In this document: one piece after another, positions 7,885 to 16,419 of the stretch | Position numbering within the stretch: position 1 is the stretch's first letter | Layout of the letters: every line of letters starts with the position of its first letter | From: an uncultured Alistipes sp. | GTDB lineage: Bacteria > Bacteroidota > Bacteroidia > Bacteroidales > Rikenellaceae | Direction: 5' to 3' | DNA: 64,000 nucleotides | Assembly (NCBI GenBank): GCA_945494785.1 | Contig: CALYVN010000002.1 | Coordinates: 19,146-83,145, forward strand | Made by a program: the position numbers and the translations under genes | Notes under the pieces: generated by a model | The model's database searches: none | What the model was told of the DNA's origin: nothing | The model's input: only the letters and a program-made list of their open reading frames with translations

Positions 7885-9084
7885 TTAGTAAATCACCACG
7901 ATACGGTTGTGTGCAGGTTTGCCGAACGGACAATCTGTCGTGCCGCAGTTGCGAACATCGAGACGGTTGCGATCGACACCCTTGCTTACGAGGTAATCGG
8001 CTGCGATGCGTGCGCGTTTGCCAGCCAAACGGGCATTTGCCTTCGGTGTGCCGGTCTGCTTGTCGGCGAAACCATCGACGCGGAATACCTTCTTGTCGGA
8101 AGCCTTGATATGCTCGGCAATAAGGTCGAGACGCTTTTTGTTGGTGCTCGAAAGAACCGAGTAGCCGTAAGCATAGAACAACATCTCGTCGTAATTGTCG
8201 GTATCTACCGCCTCCTTGGCAGATTCTGCCTGAGGTCTCTCTTTCTTGGCATTCTTCAAAGCCTCAGCCTGCTCGGCTGCAAGTTGCTCGGCTGCTGCCA
8301 AAGCCTTTGCCTGTTCGTCGGCCAAAGCCTTCAATTTGTTGGACTTCGCCTTGGCTGCCTTAGCCTCGTCTTGCGACTTCTTCAAGTTGGCAAGCATCGC
8401 CTTTGCCTCCTCTTCGGTTGCTCCCGAACGCTCGAACGTGCGCTTGTTGAAACGGTAGGTTGCACCTACATATACGTTAAGACCATGGAAACGGTTGCTC
8501 TTGATGGAGGAAACGGGACGATACTCCGAATCGGCCAACAGATATTCCAACGTCAGGTCGATGCTGACTGCTTTGCATACGTTGAAGCGGTTTTGCCAAC
8601 CGAGGTCGCCGACAAATTGTACGGTACGATATTCTTTGTGGTCCAATGCGCTGCCACCGACACCTGCACCGAGGAAGAGAATCGAATTCCAGATGCGGTT
8701 GTCTTTGTAGCCGCCAATCCAATTTGTCAAATCCATCATAAAGTCGGGGTGGAAGAGGATGTAAGACCAATTGCACTCACTACCGGTAGCGGTGGTGTGA
8801 GTAAATTTGCCGCCTTCGCCTACAAGTCGTACACCGAATACGGGGTGGAACCATTTGCCTACGCCAACGTATGCTCCGGCAAGTACCGAATTGGAGATAC
8901 CGCTGCCGTTACCCATGTTGAAGGTAGGGCCTACACCGGCCTGAATCTCCCAGTTATCCCAGAAACCGTTGGAGATGAAGCCTTTGACATTGGAACTCTT
9001 TTGCTTCCCGTTGTTGTCTGCCGCCATTGCGCTGCCGGCAACCAAGAGTGCCGCTGCAAGGACGAAAATAAAATTCTTTTTCAT
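7885..9084 (-). CDS. OmpA-family outer-membrane protein
   Basis: The 399-residue precursor starts with a Sec signal peptide (~1-22, ending A-M-A). About 200 residues of outer-membrane beta-barrel-like sequence follow, then a Lys/Ala/Glu-rich helical linker (~220-285) and a C-terminal OmpA peptidoglycan-binding domain (R-V-D-G-F-A-D-K-Q-T-G-T-P near 330; N-x-R-L-A-x-x-R-A-x-x-x-x-x-Y-L). It should span the outer membrane and grip the cell wall. The ATG at 9084 was chosen because it opens the signal peptide. A -7 box lies 60 bases upstream and a strong hairpin follows. A broken paralogue lies immediately upstream on the same strand. Confidence 0.9.
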   Translation of the reverse strand: MKKNFIFVLAAALLVAGSAMAADNNGKQKSSNVKGFISNGFWDNWEIQAGVGPTFNMGNGSGISNSVLAGAYVGVGKWFHPVFGVRLVGEGGKFTHTTATGSECNWSYILFHPDFMMDLTNWIGGYKDNRIWNSILFLGAGVGGSALDHKEYRTVQFVGDLGWQNRFNVCKAVSIDLTLEYLLADSEYRPVSSIKSNRFHGLNVYVGATYRFNKRTFERSGATEEEAKAMLANLKKSQDEAKAAKAKSNKLKALADEQAKALAAAEQLAAEQAEALKNAKKERPQAESAKEAVDTDNYDEMLFYAYGYSVLSSTNKKRLDLIAEHIKASDKKVFRVDGFADKQTGTPKANARLAGKRARIAADYLVSKGVDRNRLDVRNCGTTDCPFGKPAHNRIVVIY

Positions 9085-9143
9085 AATTGGGCTTGTTTGT
9101 TGTATTTGTAATCTCTTATTGTGCCAATATATACTTAACAAAG

Positions 9144-9151
9144 CAAAGATA
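9144..9151 (-). promoter_or_regulatory. Promoter -7 box for the OmpA-family gene
   Basis: The minus strand reads TATCTTTG here, giving a leader of about 55 bases. Confidence 0.75.
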
Positions 9152-9202
9152 TACAATATTTTTCAAATGCAACATTTATACCAAAAAAATTATCTTGCAG
9201 AG

Positions 9203-9236
9203 CAAAAAAAAATAGCGACAGACCGAGCCTGTCGCT
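9203..9236 (-). terminator. Terminator of the truncated OmpA paralogue
   Basis: AGCGACAG (9214-9221) pairs with CTGTCGCT (9229-9236), loop 7; on the minus strand a run of T follows (A-rich 9204-9212 on plus). It separates the two OmpA-like units. Confidence 0.85.
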
Positions 9237-9256
9237 TGTGTGGCAAACGGGTGTCA

Positions 9257-9841
9257 TCAATATATAGCCACGACCCTGTTATGTTCGGGACAACCTATGG
9301 TGCATGGCGCAGTGCCGCAACTGTCCACTTCGAGCCGATTGGCATCGAAGCCTTTTTCGATAAGATAGTCTGCTGCTATGCGGGCGCGTTTTTCTGCCAA
9401 ACGTTCGTTGACCGACGGTGTGCCGGTACTGCTGTCGGCAAAAACATCTACTTTGAATATCTTGTCGCTCGAAGCGTTGATTCGTTCGGCAACTCTGTCC
9501 AACTGTGTTTTGTGTTCGTCGGTCAGTGCCGAATATCCGCATGCGTACAGCAGAATCTCCGCCTCTTTCTTTCCGGTCTTGGAGGTTTTCGATGCCGATT
9601 TGCTGTGTTGCAACTCCTCTTTCAAAGCGGCGTTTTCGCTTTCTAGCCGTTTAATCTCTTCATCCGCACGGTTTGCCTTTGTCGTCTGTCGGTTGGCCTC
9701 GTTGCGTGCATTGCGTGCATCGGTCTCGGCATCTGCCGCGCTTTTCGACAGGCATTTGACCTTCTCCAATACCGCTTTGACCTCCGTTTCGCTCATTCCC
9801 GCACGGTCAAAGATATATCTTGTTTTTGGTTTGTACAACAA
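9257..9841 (-). pseudogene. 5'-truncated OmpA-family paralogue
   Basis: The frame encodes only the last barrel strand, the helical linker and the OmpA C-terminal domain of a protein similar to its downstream neighbour. The first residues (Y-K-P-K-T-R-Y-I-F-D-R-A-G-M-S-E-T-E) correspond to the neighbour's Y-R-F-N-K-R-T-F-E-R-S-G-A-T-E-E-E. An in-frame stop lies three codons above the TTG at 9841, and the first ATG is at 9796 (179 residues). No signal peptide, barrel or TAnnTTTG promoter precedes it, so it could not be exported as an OmpA protein. It is most simply a remnant of a tandem duplication, though the OmpA domain itself is intact and still has a terminator. Confidence 0.7.
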
Positions 9842-9999
9842 TATAAGTCATTGATATAATGCTTATTGTGTACTTATTGGCGCAATATACCCGCGCATGT
9901 TGACGTGCTAAATTCTGATAAAACGATGATTATGCGCGAAGAATATCCGCACATAAAAAATCGTAAAAAAATTCGATTATTTCAGCCTTTTCCGACACA

Positions 10000-10041
10000 A
10001 AACGATACGACGGCGCAGAATTCTGCACCGTCGTATCGTTT
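10000..10041 (-). terminator. Long palindromic terminator of nrdJ
   Basis: Bases 10000-10020 pair with 10021-10041 over 21 bp with no real spacer; the centre is GAATTC. The single imperfect position is a U-G wobble in minus-strand RNA but a C-A mismatch in plus-strand RNA, so it suits the nrdJ transcript. The remainder of 9842-10078 shows no feature. Confidence 0.75.
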
Positions 10042-10078
10042 GCGAAAAAGAGCAGTCAGTCTCTGCCGACCCGTTCCG

Positions 10079-12625
10079 CTATCCGCATTTGGAGTATCCG
10101 CAGGACATACAGGTCAGACAACCGTTTTGGTATGCCATGTTCTCCTGACCGCAGTGAGGACATTTGCCCTTCGACTTCGTACCGTCCTTGATATACTGTT
10201 TGAGCGCACGTTGTACGCCGTTTTTCCACGTGTTGATATTCTCGCTGTCCAGATGCAGACCATCGATAAGCGATACCACCTTCTCGAGAGGCATGTCGTA
10301 ACGCAGTACGCCCGAGATAAGTTTGGCATAGTTCCAGAAACTTTCATCGAACAGACGCGATATGCCGCCGATTGTGTTGGTATAGCCGTAGCGGTCGTTG
10401 TATTGGAAATCGTAACGTTTTGAGCCGTCCTCCTCGCGAACCTTGATGATATTGCCGTGAACGATTTTCGGCGGAATGTACATGGCATCCTCCTCAATCT
10501 TTCCCGTGAAAATCTCGTAAGGGCGACCATCGCGCAAACCAACGAATGCAATCCAATTTTCGGAGCCGTTCTTGAAACGGACGATGTCTGCGGGAATCGA
10601 TTTAGGTCGTTTGCCGTGGTCGGCAGAGCAATCCGATTTGGCTTTGGATTTGTTGTTCTTATCGACGAGAACGCCCGTGCGGCAACCATCGCGATAGACC
10701 GTAACGCCCTTGCAACCGCACTCCCAAGCAGTGCGATATACTTCGGCAACCAACTCTTCTGTTACGTCGTTCGGCAGATTGACGGTAACGGAGATGGAGT
10801 GATCCACCCATTTCTGTATCGCACCCTGCATCTTGACTTTTGCTACCCAATCGATGTCGTTGGCAGTGGCGTTGTGATAAGGCGAAGCCTCCACCCATTT
10901 TGCAAGTTCGGCATCGGAGATGGTTTGCAGCCGCGATGTGTCATAGCCGTTGATGCGCAACCACTCGACGAACTTGTGGTGATATACGTTGAACTCCTCC
11001 CAAGACTGTCCTTCGTCATCCACAAACGACACCTTTACATCTTTGTCCGAAGGGTTTATCTTGCGACGACGACGATAAACAGGACGGAAAACAGGCTCGA
11101 TGCCCGACGTGGTTTGCGACATGAGCGAGGTTGTACCCGTAGGCGCAATCGTCAGCATGGCTATATTGCGGCGACCGTATTTAAGCATCTGTTCGTAGAG
11201 TGCAGGGTCGGCCTCCTTGATACGTTGAATCATCGGGTTGTTCTTCTCCTTGGCGGCATCGAATACCTTGAACGCTCCGCGCTCGCGAGCCATATCGACC
11301 GATTCGCGATATGCCTCCACTGCCAAAGTCTTATGTACTTTTACCGCAAACTCCAACGCCTCGTCCGAGCCGTAACGCAGCCCGAGAGCCGCGAGCATAT
11401 CGCCTTCTGCCGTAATGCCGAGACCGGTACGACGACCTTTGAGAGCCATATCCTTGATTTTGCGCCACAGATTCAGTTCGACCTGGCGTACATCTGCATC
11501 TTCGGGGTCGGACTCTATCTTTTCGATTATCAAATCGACCTTTTCGAGTTCGAGGTCGATGATGTCGTCCATAAGGTGCATGGCCTTGTGAACATGGTCG
11601 GCGAACTTGTCGAAATTGAAGTGTGCCTGCTTGGTAAACGGATTCTCGACGTAACTGAACAGATTGACCGCCAACAATCGGCAACTGTCATACGGGCACA
11701 ACGGAATCTCGCCGCACGGATTGGTGGATACCGTTACGAAGCCTTCGTCGGCATAGCAGTCGGGAATGCTCTCGCGAATAATCGTATCCCAGAACAAAAC
11801 CCCCGGCTCCGCCGATTTCCAAGCGTTGTGAATGATTTTGTCCCACAACTTTTTGGCATCTATCTCCTGTACATATTTCGGATTGTCCGAGTTTATCGGG
11901 AACTGCTGTCTGTATGGCTTGCCTGCTTGTGCGGCACGCATAAATTCGTCATCTACCTTTATGGAGACGTTGGCACCCGTAATCTTGTTGGTGTCCAATT
12001 TGGCATCGATGAATTTCTCGGCATCCGGATGCTTGATTGAGAGCGAGAGCATCAACGCACCGCGTCGTCCGTCCTGAGCAACCTCGCGCGTCGAGTTGGA
12101 ATAACGCTCCATGAACGGCACGATGCCGGTCGAAGTCAGGGCGGAGTTGAGAACGGGGCTGCCGCTCGGACGAATATGCGACAAATCGTGTCCGACACCA
12201 CCGCGCCGTTTCATCAATTGTACCTGTTCTTCGTCGATGCGGAAAATGCCGCCGTAAGAGTCGGCAGGTCGCTTGTGGCCTATGACAAAACAGTTGGAAA
12301 GCGAGGCTACCTGAAAATTGTTGCCTATGCCGGTCATCGGTCCGCCTTGCGGAATGACATAGCGGAAATGGTCGAGCAAATCGAAAATCGTCTTCTCTGC
12401 AAGCGGATTTTCGTATTTGTTCTCGATGCGTGCCAACTCTTTGGCCAAACGCATGTGCATCTTTTCCGGAGACGACTCGTATATGTTGCCGAACGAGTCT
12501 TTCAAGGCGTATTTGCTTACCCAAACGGTGGCGGCAAGTTCGTCGCCGTCGAAATATTTGATTGATTCGGCGACGGCATCCGCATAGTTAACCTTGCTAA
12601 TCAGCTGACTCTCTTTTTGTTTCAT
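10079..12625 (-). CDS. nrdJ: Adenosylcobalamin-dependent (class II) ribonucleotide reductase
   Basis: This enzyme reduces ribonucleotides to deoxyribonucleotides with a B12-generated radical, without oxygen. The 848-residue protein has the class II barrel with S-N-C-F-V-I near 109-114, the active-site segment S-T-N-P-C-G-E-I-P-L (~304-313) and P-T-G-T-T-S-L-M (~500). The C-terminus carries a zinc-ribbon-like C-x-x-C ... C-x-x-C-x-x-C tail that probably re-reduces the active site. The ATG at 12625 sits below a -7 box at 12669-12676. The reductase fits an anaerobic gut lifestyle. Confidence 0.95.
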   Translation of the reverse strand: MKQKESQLISKVNYADAVAESIKYFDGDELAATVWVSKYALKDSFGNIYESSPEKMHMRLAKELARIENKYENPLAEKTIFDLLDHFRYVIPQGGPMTGIGNNFQVASLSNCFVIGHKRPADSYGGIFRIDEEQVQLMKRRGGVGHDLSHIRPSGSPVLNSALTSTGIVPFMERYSNSTREVAQDGRRGALMLSLSIKHPDAEKFIDAKLDTNKITGANVSIKVDDEFMRAAQAGKPYRQQFPINSDNPKYVQEIDAKKLWDKIIHNAWKSAEPGVLFWDTIIRESIPDCYADEGFVTVSTNPCGEIPLCPYDSCRLLAVNLFSYVENPFTKQAHFNFDKFADHVHKAMHLMDDIIDLELEKVDLIIEKIESDPEDADVRQVELNLWRKIKDMALKGRRTGLGITAEGDMLAALGLRYGSDEALEFAVKVHKTLAVEAYRESVDMARERGAFKVFDAAKEKNNPMIQRIKEADPALYEQMLKYGRRNIAMLTIAPTGTTSLMSQTTSGIEPVFRPVYRRRRKINPSDKDVKVSFVDDEGQSWEEFNVYHHKFVEWLRINGYDTSRLQTISDAELAKWVEASPYHNATANDIDWVAKVKMQGAIQKWVDHSISVTVNLPNDVTEELVAEVYRTAWECGCKGVTVYRDGCRTGVLVDKNNKSKAKSDCSADHGKRPKSIPADIVRFKNGSENWIAFVGLRDGRPYEIFTGKIEEDAMYIPPKIVHGNIIKVREEDGSKRYDFQYNDRYGYTNTIGGISRLFDESFWNYAKLISGVLRYDMPLEKVVSLIDGLHLDSENINTWKNGVQRALKQYIKDGTKSKGKCPHCGQENMAYQNGCLTCMSCGYSKCG

Positions 12626-12668
12626 CGTATATGTATGTAAATATGTATTGAATTAGTAACAATTGACA

Positions 12669-12676
12669 CAAATTTA
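12669..12676 (-). promoter_or_regulatory. Promoter -7 box for nrdJ
   Basis: TAAATTTG on the minus strand, about 43 bases before the nrdJ start. No obvious B12 riboswitch fits between box and start. Confidence 0.6.
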
Positions 12677-12818
12677 TAACAAAATTTTTCTCGGTGCAAC
12701 ATTTGTCGGCATTACATTTTCAATAATTTTTCGACAATTCTCCGCAGATTGCCGTTTTGCGATATACAGACATGTTTTTGCCGTTGTGTCGGGTGCTTAA
12801 ATTACCGAAAAGTTTTTG

Positions 12819-12826
12819 TAAATTTG
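12819..12826 (+). promoter_or_regulatory. Promoter -7 box for DAHP synthase/chorismate mutase
   Basis: TAAATTTG ends 20 bases before the ATG at 12847. This supports that start over an upstream in-frame ATG at 12757 that would precede the promoter. Confidence 0.7.
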
Positions 12827-12846
12827 CGACGTTATCTATCGAACGG

Positions 12847-13908
12847 ATGGACTTTATCGAAAATATCGAATTGTCGGGCGACAGCCTCTGCCGCATTCCT
12901 GTCGTTGCGGGACCGTGCAGTGCCGAGACTTCGGAGCAGTGTATGGCTACGGCCAAAGCACTTGCCGCGTTGGGTGTTCGGGCATTCCGCGCGGGTTTGT
13001 GGAAACCGCGTACCAAACCCAACTGTTTCGAGGGTGTCGGGGCAGAGGGCTTGGCATGGCTGACGGCCGTGCGACGCGAAACGGGTATGGCGGTCATGAG
13101 CGAAGTGGCAACGCCCGTACATGTCGAAGAGGCTCTGTCGGCGGGCTTGGATGCCTTGTGGATAGGGGCTCGGACGACAACCAATCCGTTTGCCGTGCAG
13201 GAGATAGCAGATGCCCTGCGTGGTGTCGAAATACCCGTTTTCGTCAAGAATCCTGTTACTCCCGACCTCGCTTTGTGGATTGGAGCGATAGAGCGTTTGT
13301 CCAATGCCGGTGTGAAGGAGATTGCGGCAGTCCACAGAGGTTTTGCCGACTATGCGAACGGTCGGTACCGCAACAATCCGCAGTGGACGATTCCGATTGA
13401 TTTGCGTCGGGAGATGCCCGCAATTCCTATATTGTGCGACCCGAGCCATATAGGCGGCAGACGCGAAGCGGTCGAACCGCTGTGTCGCCAAGCGGTGGAT
13501 TTGGGTTTCGACGGTCTGTTTGTCGAGGCGCATATAGCACCCGACGAGGCGTTGAGCGACAGCCGGCAACAGATTACGCCGCAGATGCTTGGCGCGATAC
13601 TCGGTCGGTTGGTGTTGCGCGACGGAGCGACTACCGAAGGGCAGATGATTCGTTTCCGCTCGGAGATAGATGCGATAGATGCCGCTCTGCTCGATTTGCT
13701 TGCGCGACGTATGGAGGTTTCGCGCCAAATAGGCCGCTACAAACGCAGTTGGAATGTAGCCGTTTTGCAGTCGGGCCGTTATGCGGAGGTCGTAGCCCGC
13801 TTTGTCGAGGGTGCGAAAAGTGCGGGCATGGATGAACAGTTTATCAAAAAAATTGTCGGAGCGATTCATGAAGAGTCGGTACGGCAACAGTTGGAAAAGG
13901 AGGAATAA
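12847..13908 (+). CDS. Bifunctional DAHP synthase / chorismate mutase
   Basis: The 353-residue protein joins two shikimate-pathway steps. Residues ~1-260 are a class I/KDSA-type 3-deoxy-7-phosphoheptulonate synthase barrel (V-A-G-P-C-S-A-E; K-P-R-T-K-P; K-N-P-V-T-P-D; D-P-S-H-I-G-G), condensing phosphoenolpyruvate and erythrose 4-phosphate. Residues ~268-353 are an AroQ-type chorismate mutase helix bundle (R-S-E-I-D-A-I-D-A-A-L-L-D-L-L-A-R-R-M). This order is known in Bacteroidales; the mutase part often confers feedback control. A radical SAM gene follows after five bases. Confidence 0.93.
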   Translation: MDFIENIELSGDSLCRIPVVAGPCSAETSEQCMATAKALAALGVRAFRAGLWKPRTKPNCFEGVGAEGLAWLTAVRRETGMAVMSEVATPVHVEEALSAGLDALWIGARTTTNPFAVQEIADALRGVEIPVFVKNPVTPDLALWIGAIERLSNAGVKEIAAVHRGFADYANGRYRNNPQWTIPIDLRREMPAIPILCDPSHIGGRREAVEPLCRQAVDLGFDGLFVEAHIAPDEALSDSRQQITPQMLGAILGRLVLRDGATTEGQMIRFRSEIDAIDAALLDLLARRMEVSRQIGRYKRSWNVAVLQSGRYAEVVARFVEGAKSAGMDEQFIKKIVGAIHEESVRQQLEKEE

Positions 13909-13913
13909 GGCGT

Positions 13914-14684
13914 ATGACGGCATTGTATCCCGATATAATTTACGGTCCCGTGCATTCGCGACGATTGGGGTTGTCGCTCGGAGTGAATCTGCTGCCGTTG
14001 CAGTCGAAAATTTGCAGTTTCGACTGTATCTATTGCGAGTGCGGTTGGAATGCCGATAATCGCGGGCGGTCGCGGTTCAATTCGCGCGAGAGTGTCCGTG
14101 AGGCTTTGCTGGAGCATCTGCGGGCAATGGCTGCGGACGGAGCATTGCCCGATGTCATCACCTTTGCGGGCAATGGCGAGCCGACCATGCACCCCGATTT
14201 CGAGGCCGTTATAGACGATACGCTGGCTTTGCGCGACGAATTTGCACCGTCGGCCAAGGTGTCGGTGTTGAGCAATGCCACGCAGATTGGGCGCGAGAGT
14301 GTCAGGCGGGCTTTGTTGCGCGTGGACAACAATATACTGAAATTGGATTCGGCTTTCGATGCTACGGTAAGGGTGATGAACAACCCGTGCGGCGAGTACT
14401 CCGTGGCGCAGGTGGTCGAAAACATGAAACTCTTCGAAGGCAGATTGGTCGTGCAGACGATGTTCCTGCGCGGAGAGTTCAACGGGGCGCATTTCGACAA
14501 TACGACCGAACGGGAGGTTGAGGCATGGCTCGCTCTCGTGCGTGAGATTGCTCCCCAAAGCGTGATGGTCTATTCTATTGCGCGGGATACTCCGTGCCAC
14601 ACGCTCTGCAAGGTGTCGCACGAGGAGTTGGCGCGGATTGCCGAGCGCGTCGGGGCATTGGGCATCGCATGCTCGGTGGCGTAG
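13914..14684 (+). CDS. Radical SAM protein, COG0731-like
   Basis: The 256-residue protein has the radical SAM signature C-x-x-x-C-x-x-C at C34, C38 and C41, which binds the 4Fe-4S cluster, followed by the G-N-G-E-P-T motif (~85-90). N-terminal Y-G-P-V-H-S-R-R-L-G-L-S-L-G-V-N is typical of a family distantly related to wyosine-base enzymes; the substrate is unknown. The ribosome site AAGGAGGAATAAG overlaps the end of the upstream gene, so it is translated from the same mRNA as DAHP synthase. No biochemical link to aromatic synthesis is evident. Confidence 0.85.
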   Translation: MTALYPDIIYGPVHSRRLGLSLGVNLLPLQSKICSFDCIYCECGWNADNRGRSRFNSRESVREALLEHLRAMAADGALPDVITFAGNGEPTMHPDFEAVIDDTLALRDEFAPSAKVSVLSNATQIGRESVRRALLRVDNNILKLDSAFDATVRVMNNPCGEYSVAQVVENMKLFEGRLVVQTMFLRGEFNGAHFDNTTEREVEAWLALVREIAPQSVMVYSIARDTPCHTLCKVSHEELARIAERVGALGIACSVA

Positions 14685-14754
14685 AGTGGCAGGTATCTCT
14701 GTTTTTTGCAAAAATTTAGTTCGTTCGAACGGTCGGCAAATCCGAAAAAAATAC

Positions 14755-14762
14755 TATTTTTG
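14755..14762 (+). promoter_or_regulatory. Promoter -7 box for the antiporter
   Basis: TATTTTTG, 29 bases before the ATG at 14792. Confidence 0.7.
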
Positions 14763-14791
14763 CAGTAACCTGTTTGTAAATATATCGTTAT

Positions 14792-16120
14792 ATGCAACAA
14801 ATTGAAGCGTGGACGCTGATTCCTTTTGCGATTATGTTGCTCGTAATCGCCATTGCACCCCTTATCATCGAAGAGAGGTGGGAGAAGAATATCAACAAAA
14901 TGATTTGCGTATTGGTGCTCTCGATTCCGACGGCATGCTATATGGCATATATCGGCTTGGGCGAAAAGATAGTTGAGCAACTGTTGTACGACTATCTGCC
15001 GTTTATCGTTTTGCTGGGTGCGCTCTTTGTGGTAACGGGCGGTATCCATATCAAATATAATATGGTGGCGAATCCGCTCGTCAATACCATCGTGTTGTTC
15101 GTCGGTTTCAATCTGGCATCGTTTATCGGAACAACGGGCGCGGCGATGTTGCTGATTCGTCCGCTGCTCGAAATCAACAAAAGCCGTCTCTACAAGGCGC
15201 ATACCGTCTGCTTCTTCATCGCATTGGTGGCCAACTGCGGCGGAGTGTTGTCGCCGTTGGGCGATCCGCCGTTGTTTTTGCTCTATCTGCGCGGTGCGGA
15301 GTTCGATTGGTTCCGCTCGATGTTCCTCGAATGGGCATTTGTCGGCGGTGCGTTGCTGATAATATACAACATCGTAGACCACTTCTACTATCGCAAGGAA
15401 CGGCGTATGCTTGCTGCCGACAAAGCCGTTGCGGGCGACGAGGAATCGAGCGAGTTGGACGAGCCTCTGCAACTTTCGATTGGCGGTGCGATAAATGTAT
15501 TCTATGTGGCTGCAATCGTTACTGCCGTAGCACTCGTCAATCCGACGCATATCCCTGCCATGGGGGCAGAGGATGCTCCGCTTTATATCAAATTCCTGCG
15601 CGAAATCATATTGGTCGGCATCATTTTGCTTTCGCTCCTGACGACTTCGAAGCGTGTGCGCAAGGCCAACAACTTCTCGTGGGACCCTATCGAGGAGGTC
15701 GCCATATTGTTCATCGGCATATTTACCACGATGACCCCTGCGCTGATATTCCTTAACATGCACGCTGCTTCGTTGGGCTTGTCCGAGCCTTGGCAATTTT
15801 TCTACTCGACGGGTCTGCTGTCGTCGTTTCTCGACAATGCACCCACTGCCGTTGCATTCCATACGGTGGCGTTGGGCTTGCCTGCTGCCGACGGTGCCGT
15901 ACTCGTGGCAGGTGTGTCGGAGCAACTGTTGAGGGCTATTGCATTGGGTGCGGTATTCTTCGGTGCATTGACATATATAGGCAACGGCCCAAACTTTATG
16001 GTCAAGGCGATTGCCGAGAAGGAGGGTGTGAAGATGCCGTCGTTCCTCGGATATATGTTCAAATTTTCGCTGATTGTTCTGTTGCCGATTTATGCGATAA
16101 TGCAACTGATATTCTTTTAG
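14792..16120 (+). CDS. NhaD-like sodium:proton antiporter
   Basis: This 442-residue inner-membrane protein has about 11-12 hydrophobic segments and belongs to the citrate/arsenite/ion-transporter superfamily. Conserved stretches include F-I-G-T-T-G-A-A-M-L-L-I-R-P (~110-123), N-C-G-G-V-L-S-P-L-G-D-P-P (~148-160) and L-D-N-A-P-T-A-V-A-F (~348-357), as in NhaD antiporters. It should exchange Na+ for H+ and support pH and salt balance. A charged loop at ~205-225 is the only long hydrophilic part. It is monocistronic and converges on the DUF721 gene. Confidence 0.85.
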   Translation: MQQIEAWTLIPFAIMLLVIAIAPLIIEERWEKNINKMICVLVLSIPTACYMAYIGLGEKIVEQLLYDYLPFIVLLGALFVVTGGIHIKYNMVANPLVNTIVLFVGFNLASFIGTTGAAMLLIRPLLEINKSRLYKAHTVCFFIALVANCGGVLSPLGDPPLFLLYLRGAEFDWFRSMFLEWAFVGGALLIIYNIVDHFYYRKERRMLAADKAVAGDEESSELDEPLQLSIGGAINVFYVAAIVTAVALVNPTHIPAMGAEDAPLYIKFLREIILVGIILLSLLTTSKRVRKANNFSWDPIEEVAILFIGIFTTMTPALIFLNMHAASLGLSEPWQFFYSTGLLSSFLDNAPTAVAFHTVALGLPAADGAVLVAGVSEQLLRAIALGAVFFGALTYIGNGPNFMVKAIAEKEGVKMPSFLGYMFKFSLIVLLPIYAIMQLIFF

Positions 16121-16128
16121 TCGGTCGC

Positions 16129-16419
16129 CTACCGTACCAAAATATCGGCAACCAGATTTACTCCCGATTGGGCATTTATCGCCCTGACGAGAGCATCGCG
16201 CTGCATCATCAACTCTTTGCGCACGACGCCCGACTGCACGTGTACATGGAGCGTTCCTTTTACCAGACGCACTTGCAGGGTCTGTTCGGCTATGGCCGTA
16301 CCGACCACCTTGCGCCAAGTCTCGGGCAGAGAGCCTTCGGCGATTTTTGCCCTGATGTCGGGGCTGTTGAAAATTTCGTCGATATATTTCCCTATCGGTT
16401 GCGGGTCGGTGCGTTTCAT
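16129..16419 (-). CDS. DUF721 (DciA-like) protein
   Basis: The 96-residue protein shows the DUF721 pattern: L-P-E-T-W-R-K-V-V-G near 31-40 and L-x-V-x-L-V-K-G-T-L-H-V-H-V-x-S-x-V-V-R-K-E-L. In other bacteria DUF721 proteins of the DciA type recruit the replicative helicase; whether this one does is not shown. Its start overlaps the recF stop by four bases, a translational-coupling arrangement that is conserved across Bacteroidota. Confidence 0.85.
   Translation of the reverse strand: MKRTDPQPIGKYIDEIFNSPDIRAKIAEGSLPETWRKVVGTAIAEQTLQVRLVKGTLHVHVQSGVVRKELMMQRDALVRAINAQSGVNLVADILVR

Noticed and set aside
14570-16318. A 582-codon open frame antisense to the antiporter
   Set aside because: The sense strand is a clear NhaD-like protein; the antisense product is low-complexity Arg/Gln/Tyr-rich.
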